Positions 16,317 to 22,697 of a DNA stretch of 64,000 bases are shown in pieces. The position numbers were made by a program, and so were the translations under genes. The stretch lies in the NCBI RefSeq assembly GCF_000427335.1, contig NZ_ATMR01000102.1, positions 53,877-117,876 of the forward strand, read 5' to 3'. How positions within the stretch are numbered: position 1 is the first letter of the stretch; each line of letters opens with the position of its first letter. The notes beneath the pieces are model-generated. The model ran no database searches. It was not told the DNA's origin and worked only from the letters and a program-made list of their open reading frames with translations. The stretch comes from Winogradskyella psychrotolerans RS-3. GTDB lineage: Bacteria; Bacteroidota; Bacteroidia; Flavobacteriales; Flavobacteriaceae.

Positions 16317-16737
16317 GTCACTGCGCATTTATTGCGCAGTCGCTTGAATTTTAGCGATAATATAAATTGCAGTCGCTTAAATTGAAACGAAATGTCTAAA
16401 AAGTATTATACATACATTCTAACACATGAAAGAAACCACATCTTTTACGTTGGTGTAACAAATAATATGGAACGACGAATGAGTGAGCATAAAGTAGCAA
16501 CATTTGGAACTCACGTTGGGCATTACAACATTAAAAAATTAGTCTATTTTGAAGAACATTCAGATATAAGAATCGCCATCAGAAGAGAAAAGACCATTAA
16601 GAAATGGAAAAAAGAATGGAAGAAGAATCAAATAACCGAAATGAATCCGAAATGGATTGATTTGAGTTTAAATTGGGATCTTTCTAAATATAACGAGAAC
16701 AAAGATTAATACGAATGCGCAACAAGTGCGCATTGAC
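16317..16737 (+). mobile_element. Intact GIY-YIG palindrome element
   Basis: 421 bp with GTCA at the left edge and TGAC at the right. The left end is GTCACTGCGCA, TTTAT, TGCGCAGTCGC; the right end, read inward on the other strand, is GTCAATGCGCA, CTTGT, TGCGCATTCG. The two ends are the same sequence in inverted orientation, and the C-G pair in one hairpin is A-T in the other, so pairing is kept while sequence changes. The sole gene inside is a GIY-YIG nuclease. No target duplication is obvious here. Confidence 0.75.
16392..16709 (+). CDS. Small GIY-YIG nuclease
   Basis: 105 residues. YTYILTHERNHIFYVGVTNN holds the GIY-YIG core (here YTY...YVG), followed by MERRMSEHK with the catalytic Arg, and the Glu of YFEEHSDI. 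The C-terminal helix-rich tail (REKTIKKWKKEWKK, MNPKWIDL) is typical of the small stand-alone UvrC-like GIY-YIG family. All catalytic residues I can recognise are present, so it should be active. It lies between paired inverted hairpins with no promoter of its own visible. Confidence 0.88.
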   Translation: MSKKYYTYILTHERNHIFYVGVTNNMERRMSEHKVATFGTHVGHYNIKKLVYFEEHSDIRIAIRREKTIKKWKKEWKKNQITEMNPKWIDLSLNWDLSKYNENKD

Positions 16738-16748
16738 AAACTAAGAAT

Positions 16749-17486
16749 ATGAGTACACCATACGTAACATTAGATATACAAAACGAAGTAGGATACATCG
16801 AGTTTTTCCATCCTGCACACAATTCCTTGCCTGGAGATGTTTTAGCAAAACTAGCGCAAACCATTACAGATGCTGGAACTAACGACGCTATTAAAGTCTT
16901 GGTTCTTAAAAGTGGAGGCGATAGAACGTTTTGTGCTGGTGCAAGTTTCGAAGAACTAATAAACATCAACGACGCAGCAACAGGAAAAGTATTCTTTTCT
17001 GGATTTGCAAACGTGATTAATGCTATGCGTAAATGTCCGAAATTTATTATCGGTCGCATTCAAGGAAAAACCGTTGGAGGTGGTGTTGGACTAGCAGCTT
17101 CCACCGATTATTGCATGGCATCCAAATTCGCAGCTATTAAGTTAAGCGAATTAAATATTGGTATTGGGCCATTTGTAGTTGGGCCAGCAATTGAGCGTAA
17201 AATAGGATTAAGCGCAATGTCTCAAATAGCCATAGACGCCAACACATTTTATCCAGCAGAATGGGCAAAACAAAAAGGATTATTTACCCAAGTGTATGAA
17301 AGCACAGAAATGTTAGATGACGCTGTAAAAACAACAGCAGAACACTTATGTACCTATAATACAGAAGCCATGCTAGAAATGAAAAAAGTATTCTGGCAAG
17401 GAACAGATCATTGGGATGCATTATTAGCAGAACGCGCAGCAACTAGTGGTAAACTTGTGTTGAGTGATTTTACAAAAGAAAATTAA
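16749..17486 (+). CDS. Enoyl-CoA hydratase/isomerase family protein
   Basis: 245 residues with a crotonase fold: FCAGASFEELI and GKTVGGGVGLAAS form the oxyanion hole. The canonical first hydratase Glu (as in GGGCELA) is Gly here (GGGVGLA), while the region SELNIGIGPFVVGPAIERKIG keeps one Glu. It may be the PaaF equivalent, hydrating 2,3-dehydroadipyl-CoA, or a methylglutaconyl-CoA-type hydratase of leucine breakdown, given the branched-chain genes downstream. I leave the symbol empty. Confidence 0.82.
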   Translation: MSTPYVTLDIQNEVGYIEFFHPAHNSLPGDVLAKLAQTITDAGTNDAIKVLVLKSGGDRTFCAGASFEELININDAATGKVFFSGFANVINAMRKCPKFIIGRIQGKTVGGGVGLAASTDYCMASKFAAIKLSELNIGIGPFVVGPAIERKIGLSAMSQIAIDANTFYPAEWAKQKGLFTQVYESTEMLDDAVKTTAEHLCTYNTEAMLEMKKVFWQGTDHWDALLAERAATSGKLVLSDFTKEN

Positions 17487-17504
17487 AAGGGTTTAAGTAG
17501 TGAT

Positions 17505-17975
17505 GAGGTTTGAGCTATGAGTTGTGAGTTGTGAGAAGTTTTATTCAAAAACAATTATAATATGGAATTTGAAAGCAAGTATCATTTTAGTTTTGAAAAT
17601 TTAATTGTCTATCAGAAAGCAATTACTTTTGGAGAAGATATTAATAAGTTAGTAGAAACTTTTCCAAAAAAAGAAATGTTTAGGTTAACTTCTCAATTTT
17701 CACGAGCAGCAGATTCTATAGCAGCAAATATATCTGAAGGTTCGGCAAGTACGGATGCTAATTTTAATAGGTATTTAAAAATGGCTTGGGATAGTAGTCA
17801 TGAATGCGTAACATGGAATACAAAAGCCTTTTTAAGAGCGTATATTTCTAAGGAGGAATTTGAATCAAACCGTGCTATGTTAACAGAAATAGGCAAAATG
17901 ATTTCTTCTTTAAGAAGAAAACTCAATGTTAAAAAGTAATCCAACTCACAGCTAATAACTCACAGCTCAAAACTT
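17505..17975 (+). mobile_element. Four-helix-bundle (S23) element 2
   Basis: Left end GAGGTTTGAGCTATGAG followed by GTTGTGAGTTGTGAG; right end AACTCACAGCTAATAACTCA then CAGCTCAAAAC, the inverse. Between them is one S23-type gene. The left end shares GGTTTGAG[C/G]TATGAG with element 1. The right end touches the paaY start codon. Confidence 0.65.
17562..17939 (+). CDS. S23-type four-helix-bundle protein
   Basis: 125 residues. It is a clear paralogue of the protein at 10447-10824: FSFENLIVYQKAITFGE, LTSQFSRAADSIAANISEGS, AWDSSHECV and LTEIGKMISSLRR align through the whole length. The family was first seen in 23S rRNA intervening sequences and resembles the Avd accessory fold, but there is no reverse transcriptase nearby. 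It lies in the gap between an enoyl-CoA hydratase gene and paaY. Confidence 0.88.
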   Translation: MEFESKYHFSFENLIVYQKAITFGEDINKLVETFPKKEMFRLTSQFSRAADSIAANISEGSASTDANFNRYLKMAWDSSHECVTWNTKAFLRAYISKEEFESNRAMLTEIGKMISSLRRKLNVKK

Positions 17976-18572
17976 ATGATATACAAATTCAAAAATTACA
18001 CACCAGTTGTTCATGAATCCAGTTTCGTGCACCCGCTTGCGGCAGTAACAGGAAATGTCATCATTGGAAAAAACTGTTATGTTGGTCCGGGAGCAGCCGT
18101 TCGTGGAGATTGGGGACAAATCATTTTAGAAGATGGTGTAAACGTCCAAGAAAACTGTACCGTTCACATGTTTCCTGGTAAGTCTATTACGCTTAAAGAA
18201 AGTGCACATGTTGGTCATGGAGCCATTATTCATGGTGCAAATTTGGGTAAAAATTGTCTAATTGGAATGAATACTGTAATCATGGATGATGCTGAAATTG
18301 GTGACGAATGTATCATTGGAGCGATGTCTTTTGTGAAAGCAGAAACTAAAATTCCATATAGAAGCTTAGTCGTTGGAAATCCTGCAAAAGTGATTAGAGG
18401 AATCACAGACGAAATGATTGCCTGGAAAACAAAAGGTACACAGTTGTACCAAAAATTACCAGCAGATTGTCACGAGAGTTTAAGAGAAGTTGAACCATTA
18501 AGAGAAGTGCCGGAAAACATGAAAATGCAAGATGATGTTTATAAAACACTTAGAGAAACATTCAAAAAATAA
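17976..18572 (+). CDS. paaY: PaaY hexapeptide-repeat thioesterase/carbonic-anhydrase-like protein
   Basis: 198 residues with a left-handed beta-helix of hexapeptide repeats (VIIGKNCYVGPG, AHVGHGAIIHG, IIGAMSFVKAE). Three metal-binding His positions of gamma-carbonic anhydrases are suggested by TVHMF, GHGAIIHG. In other bacteria PaaY hydrolyses or protects against dead-end ring CoA esters. It is the last paa-type gene; its start codon follows the right repeat of the four-helix element. Confidence 0.88.
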   Translation: MIYKFKNYTPVVHESSFVHPLAAVTGNVIIGKNCYVGPGAAVRGDWGQIILEDGVNVQENCTVHMFPGKSITLKESAHVGHGAIIHGANLGKNCLIGMNTVIMDDAEIGDECIIGAMSFVKAETKIPYRSLVVGNPAKVIRGITDEMIAWKTKGTQLYQKLPADCHESLREVEPLREVPENMKMQDDVYKTLRETFKK

Positions 18573-18578
18573 AATGAC

Positions 18579-18681
18579 ATCACTTCGAGTGATTCTGATT
18601 TTTTATCAGAATTGTATCGAGAAGCCCAGTGTTTTTCAATTTGAATATTAAAGACCTGTAAGGTTTTCAAAACCTTACAGG
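18579..18681. repeat. Dispersed hairpins between paaY and the Lrp gene
   Basis: 18579-18624 is a copy of the CTTCGAGTGATTC...GAATTGTATCGAGAAG hairpin (foot ATCA here). 18655-18681 is CCTGTAAGGTTTT, C, AAAACCTTACAGG, a perfect palindrome that is the intergenic counterpart of the PaaA-PaaB linker. The pair lies between convergent genes, so a termination role is possible. Confidence 0.75.
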
Positions 18682-18682
18682 A

Positions 18683-19159
18683 CTACAAAACCCGACTCAA
18701 ATCAATCTCATTAGTTTCTTTACTCGTCGATAAAGCAATTAAACTTTGAACATTACCTAAATAAGGAAGCAGTGTTAACTTCGAAATAATAAAGGTTTCA
18801 TAAGCCTCAATATCTTCAACGACGAGTTTCAATAAATAGTCAAAATTTCCACTGACTCTGTGGCATTCTATAACTTCCGGAAAGTTGTTGATTTCCTTTA
18901 CAAACTTTTCCAAATAACTTCTTGTGTGCCCTTGCAACGTGATTCCTATAAAAACAGTCAGTTTTAAACCGATTTTCTTATTGTTTAAAACGGCCACATA
19001 TTTTTCAATATACCCTTCTTTTTCTAATTTTTTAATGCGTTCAAATATTGGTGAAGTGCTCATGCCGAGTTCTTCAGCAATACTCTTTGTGGTCCGATTA
19101 CTATTTTTTTGGAGTATAGCTAGTAGTTGTGTGTCTATTTTATCGAGTGTATGTGGCAT
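18683..19159 (-). CDS. Lrp/AsnC family transcriptional regulator
   Basis: 158 residues. An N-terminal helix-turn-helix (LDKIDTQLLAILQKNSNRTTKSIAEELGM has the two helices) and a C-terminal RAM domain (VIECHRVSGNFDYLLKLVVED) define the family. It is transcribed away from the E2/BCAT/E1 genes, the arrangement of BkdR-like regulators that sense branched-chain amino acids. That role is inference from position. Confidence 0.9.
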   Translation of the reverse strand: MPHTLDKIDTQLLAILQKNSNRTTKSIAEELGMSTSPIFERIKKLEKEGYIEKYVAVLNNKKIGLKLTVFIGITLQGHTRSYLEKFVKEINNFPEVIECHRVSGNFDYLLKLVVEDIEAYETFIISKLTLLPYLGNVQSLIALSTSKETNEIDLSRVL

Positions 19160-19333
19160 GAGAAAATTAGTTGTTTTAAAGCGGTAAATTTAAGGATTAA
19201 AAGATAAATCATCTGGAGTATTATTTAAATAAAGAATATTATCCTTTTTATAGGTAAATTAAAAGGTTTTAACAATTGTGTAATTCGATATGCTTTATCT
19301 TTAATTCTTATAATCCTAAACTATATTAGCTTG

Positions 19334-19417
19334 ATGACTTTTGAATTAAAAATGCCTAAAATGGGCGAAAGTATAACCGAAGGAACCAACTTCCTGCGCA
19401 TGCAGGAATCTTATTAG
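19334..19417 (+). pseudogene. Original E2 5' end cut off by the GIY-YIG element
   Basis: ATG then FELKMPKMGESITEGT, the first strand of the E2 lipoyl domain, then the sequence runs into the left hairpin of the element and stops (27 codons). The same 48 nt are found again at the functional E2 gene with only three third-position differences, so this is the displaced native start. Confidence 0.8.
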
Positions 19418-19770
19418 TTTATAATTTTGAGTCTTTGGTATATCTATATAATGTCGAATAAATTTAAAGGAACTATTTATATAGGTGTTACAAATAATTT
19501 GGAAGAACGAGTGAAAGAACACAAATTAAAAATATATCCGGATTCATTTACATCAAAATATAATTGTAATAAACTAGTATAATTTGAAGAATATAGTAAT
19601 ACAGATGGAGCAATTGTTAGAGAAAAACGGTTGAAAAAGTGGAAGCGTGATTGGAAAATAAAATTAATTGAAGATATGAATCCAGATTGGGTTGATATTA
19701 GTGATAATTGGAATATAGACTTTAATAGATTGAGAGATGAAAGATAAAAAGGTTCCTGCCTTCGCAGGAA
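19391..19770 (+). mobile_element. Decayed GIY-YIG palindrome element inside the E2 gene
   Basis: Bounded by TTCCTGC, GCAT, GCAGGAA (19391-19408) and TTCCTGC, CTTC, GCAGGAA (19753-19770). The host sequence TTTGAATTAAAAATG...ACC is duplicated at 19340-19387 and 19773-19820. The payload is a GIY-YIG gene with an in-frame stop. The hairpins are the same as the solitary ATTCCTGC repeats of the window, so those are plausibly non-autonomous relatives. Confidence 0.75.
19436..19747 (+). pseudogene. GIY-YIG nuclease with an internal stop
   Basis: Open from WYIYIMSNKFKGTIYIGVTN, with LEERVKEHK, to a TAA at 19577-19582 that replaces the Tyr codon of the usual KLVYFEE; after it the frame continues (FEEYSN, VREKRLKKWKRDWK, MNPDWVDI) to a TAA at 19745. 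The single TAT-to-TAA change kills the gene; the rest is well conserved. Its last codons overlap the new E2 start. The original start codon upstream is not recognisable. Confidence 0.82.
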
Positions 19771-21071
19771 TATTTGAATTAAAGATGCCTAAAATGGGCG
19801 AAAGTATAACTGAAGGAACAATTATCAATTGGTTAATATCAGAAGGAGACTCTTTCGAAGAAGGAGATATTATACTTGAAGTCGCTACAGATAAAGTAGA
19901 TAACGAAGTGCCAGCACCATCAGCAGGGACTTTAGTAAAAGCCATGTTTCAAGCAAAAGATGTTGTGCCTGTTGGAGAAGTTATGGCGATTTTAGAAGTT
20001 TCAGAAGTGAAGAAATCGAAAGTACAAAATGAACTTAAAGCTGCAAGTTCGAGCGCTAATGAAAATAAGGCAAAGCTTAATAGACCAAAGCCAGTACAGC
20101 AGCCTTCCAACTCAAGTTCGACTTCATTTTCAACTTCGAACTCAAACACCTTCTTTTCGCCATTAATTATAAAAATAGCAAAAGAACACCACATTAGTTT
20201 TGAGGAGTTAGCACGTATTCCTGCAACAGGAAACGAAGGCAGACTTCGTAAAAGCGATGTATTTCAATATATAGACGAAGGACGACCTTACAAATTCGCA
20301 CAGCCAGTAGCCGAAAAAGATCCAACAGCTTATAGAATCCCACAATTAAACTTCGATAAAGGCAAAGGAAAAGTAATCGAAATGGACAGAATGCGCCAAA
20401 TGATTGCAGATCACATGGTGTACTCAAAACATACATCGCCTCACGTTACTGCTTATGTAGAAGCAGATATGACGAATATGGTTAATTGGAGAAACGCTAA
20501 CAAAGTGGCTTTTCAAGAAAAGCATGGCGAACGTTTAACCTTCACGCCATTATTTGTAGAAGCTGTAGCGAAAGCAGTAAAAGATTTTCCAAATATTAAT
20601 GCTTCTGTCGATGGTAATAATATCATTGTAAAAGAAGATATCAATATTGGTATGGCAACCGCATTACCAAGCGGAAACTTAATAGTTCCTGTGGTAAAAA
20701 ATGCAGACACTAAAGATTTAAAAACCATTGCAGCTAACGTAAACGAATTAGCAGGAAAAGCAAGAGAAAACAAACTAGCAGGAGATGATATAAAAGGCAG
20801 CACCTTCACAATTTCTAATGTAGGAACTTTTGGAAGTGTCATGGGAACACCAATAATTAATCAACCAGAAGTTGCCATCTTAGCATTGGGTATTATAAAG
20901 AAAAGACCTGAAGTCATTACTACAGAAAAAGGTGATGAAATAGCAATACGCAGTATGATGTATTTATCATTATCATTCGACCACAGAGTCGTAGATGGCT
21001 TTCTAGGCGGAAGCTTTGTACGACGCGTAGCCGATTATTTTGAACAATTTGATATTAATAGAGAAATATAA
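19737..21071 (+). CDS. 2-oxoacid dehydrogenase E2 (lipoamide acyltransferase), likely branched-chain
   Basis: 444 residues. A lipoyl domain (residues 13-88; lipoyl Lys53 in EVATDKVD), a subunit-binding domain (about 140-180, FSPLIIKIAKEHHISFEELA) and a catalytic acyltransferase domain ending in SFDHRVVDG (His416, Asp420). The start at 19737 lies in the GIY-YIG pseudogene, and residues 1-12 (MKDKKVPAFAGI) are encoded by the element's right hairpin. The position with BCAT and fused E1 supports a branched-chain substrate. The linker (SNSSSTSFSTSNSNTF) is encoded by TTCAACTTCGAAC-type repeats. Confidence 0.9.
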   Translation: MKDKKVPAFAGIFELKMPKMGESITEGTIINWLISEGDSFEEGDIILEVATDKVDNEVPAPSAGTLVKAMFQAKDVVPVGEVMAILEVSEVKKSKVQNELKAASSSANENKAKLNRPKPVQQPSNSSSTSFSTSNSNTFFSPLIIKIAKEHHISFEELARIPATGNEGRLRKSDVFQYIDEGRPYKFAQPVAEKDPTAYRIPQLNFDKGKGKVIEMDRMRQMIADHMVYSKHTSPHVTAYVEADMTNMVNWRNANKVAFQEKHGERLTFTPLFVEAVAKAVKDFPNINASVDGNNIIVKEDINIGMATALPSGNLIVPVVKNADTKDLKTIAANVNELAGKARENKLAGDDIKGSTFTISNVGTFGSVMGTPIINQPEVAILALGIIKKRPEVITTEKGDEIAIRSMMYLSLSFDHRVVDGFLGGSFVRRVADYFEQFDINREI

Positions 21072-21078
21072 ATCATTT

Positions 21079-21150
21079 GTCATTCCTGCGAAGGCAGGAA
21101 TCCACTATGAAATAATAAATTAAATAGATTCCTGCCTACGCAGGAATGAC
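21079..21150. repeat. Inverted hairpin doublet (REPIN-like)
   Basis: GTCATTCCTGCG...GCAGGAATC at 21079-21102, 24 nt of AT-rich spacer, then the inverted copy GATTCCTGC...GCAGGAATGAC at 21127-21150. The arms differ by one base (loop GAAG versus GTAG on the same strand). It is the minimal two-hairpin form, in the gap between E2 and ilvE. Confidence 0.8.
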
Positions 21151-21158
21151 AGCAAATT

Positions 21159-22226
21159 ATGAGTTACAACATTTCAATCACTAAAGTAGAAACATCAAAA
21201 GTTGATGCCTTAGACTTCAACAATATTCCATTAGGCACCACATTCACCGATCACATGTTTATTTGCGATTATGAAAACGGAGAATGGGTTAACCCAAGAG
21301 TTATTCCTATGGGATTAATTCCAACGCATCCAGCAGCAATGGCTTTACATTACGGACAAGCCATTTTTGAAGGTATGAAAGCCTATAAAGACACCGAAGG
21401 CGCACCAATGTTGTTTCGACCAAAAGAAAATGCCAAACGTTTAAATAAAAGTGCAGATCGTATGGGAATGCCAAATATTCCTGAAGATTTATTTGTAGAA
21501 GGACTTAAAGAATTGGTTGGTTTAGAGCACAATTGGATTCCGCCAACCGATGGAAGCGCACTTTATTTAAGACCATTTATGTATGCGGATGAGCCCTTTA
21601 TTGGTATGAGAGCAGCAACTCATTATAAGTTTATAATTATGGCATCTCCAGCGGGTCCATTTTTTAGTAAACGCATTAAATTATGGGCAGAGAAGCAATT
21701 CATTAGAGCAGCACAAGGCGGAACTGGTGAAGCTAAAGCCGCTGGAAATTATGCAGCAGCCATTCGTCCAACAGAATTAGCAAAAGCCAAAGGTTACGAC
21801 CAAGTATTATGGTTAGATGCCGCAGAACATAAGTATATTCAAGAAGTTGGTACCATGAATATTTTCTTCAAAATCAATGGAGAATTTATCACACCAGAGC
21901 TCGACGGTTCAGTTTTACATGGTATTACTAGAGCTAGTGTTATAGAGATGTTACGTGCAATGAATTTCACGGTAACAGAACGAAAAATTACTATCGATGA
22001 AATTAAAACAGCATCAGAAAACGGGACTTTAGAAGAAGCCTTCGGAACAGGAACAGCCGTTGGTATAGCGTACATTCAAGAGATTGGATTAGAAGACGAG
22101 ACGATTCATGTTTCTGATGAAAGTCCAATTGGATTAGAAGTTAACGACACCTTGAATGCTATTAAAACGGGCAAGCTAGACGACCAATTTAACTGGATGA
22201 CTAAAGTAGAAAAGGAATTAGCTTAG
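21159..22226 (+). CDS. ilvE: Branched-chain amino acid aminotransferase
   Basis: 355 residues, fold type IV PLP enzyme of the eukaryote-like BCAT group. HYGQAIFEGMKAYK and RPKENAKRLNKSADRM are typical N-terminal motifs, and the PLP Lys lies in GGTGEAKAAGNYA. It converts Leu, Ile and Val to 2-oxoacids, the substrates of the E1/E2 pair on either side. It stands between E2 and E1, so the three act as one catabolic unit. Confidence 0.92.
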   Translation: MSYNISITKVETSKVDALDFNNIPLGTTFTDHMFICDYENGEWVNPRVIPMGLIPTHPAAMALHYGQAIFEGMKAYKDTEGAPMLFRPKENAKRLNKSADRMGMPNIPEDLFVEGLKELVGLEHNWIPPTDGSALYLRPFMYADEPFIGMRAATHYKFIIMASPAGPFFSKRIKLWAEKQFIRAAQGGTGEAKAAGNYAAAIRPTELAKAKGYDQVLWLDAAEHKYIQEVGTMNIFFKINGEFITPELDGSVLHGITRASVIEMLRAMNFTVTERKITIDEIKTASENGTLEEAFGTGTAVGIAYIQEIGLEDETIHVSDESPIGLEVNDTLNAIKTGKLDDQFNWMTKVEKELA

Positions 22227-22234
22227 AGTTGTTT

Positions 22235-22374
22235 GGGCGTTACCACAAGGGGCGGGCTTTCACTACTCGCTCTTTTTGAAAAAAGCAAAAAGGAGCTCAA
22301 ACAGGTCGTTCAAGTGCGAAGTAATCACGAGTTCTTATTTATTAAATAAGAATGAATGAGTAATCCCTAACGCG
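22235..22374 (+). repeat. Dispersed structured repeat, copy 3
   Basis: GGGCGTTACCACAAGG, GGGCTTTCACTACTCGC, then the two hairpins described for copy 2, ending TAACGCG. The second hairpin is CACGAGTTCTTATTT with AAATAAGAATGAATGAG. Confidence 0.75.
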
Positions 22375-22382
22375 TGAGCAAT

Positions 22383-22684
22383 ATCACTTCGAGTAATTCC
22401 GATTTTTTTATCAGAATTGTATCGAGAAGTCATGCAAAGTCCTCGATACAAAATTGCAAGAAAAGCAATTTCACTCGAACCGACGCAACGATTGTCATTC
22501 CTGCGAAAGCAGGAATCCACTTCGAAGTAGATGATATCATTCAAATCGAAGCTAAGAATCTCAGAGAATCTCTGTGAAAACTCAGTGAAACTCTGAGTAA
22601 TAATTAAACATAAATTAATGTCATTAAGAGCGAAAGCGAAGCATCTCATCAAGAGCTTGCCACGTCCTTCGTCCTCGCAATGAC
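22383..22684. repeat. Cluster of GTCA-foot hairpins before the E1 gene
   Basis: 22383-22429 is a CTTCGAG...ATCGAGAAG hairpin; 22439-22485 is a reverse GTTCGA hairpin; 22495-22517 is GTCATTCCTGC with GAAA loop. At 22560-22596 CTCAGAG and CTCTGAG form another inverted pair. 22620-22684 is an inverted doublet GTCATT...AATGAC of a GCGAGGACGAAGG-type repeat. No gene is visible in the 22227-22697 gap. Confidence 0.7.
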
Positions 22685-22697
22685 AGAACGATTCAAG

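Noticed and set aside
16317..16737. GIY-YIG gene as an inteless homing endonuclease within an intron
   Set aside because: No group I intron core is visible, and both sides are gene gaps, not split exons.
10447..17939. Four-helix-bundle genes as Avd of a diversity-generating retroelement
   Set aside because: The fold is similar, but no reverse transcriptase or template/variable repeat pair is seen in the window.
18655..18681. Palindrome as a dedicated terminator
   Set aside because: A near-identical copy is inside the paaAB coding frame, so it is a dispersed repeat; it may still terminate by chance, but it has no T-run.
22680..22697. E1 start at 22680
   Set aside because: The ATG lies in the end of a GTCATT...AATGAC repeat; the ATG at 22698 gives the family N-terminus.
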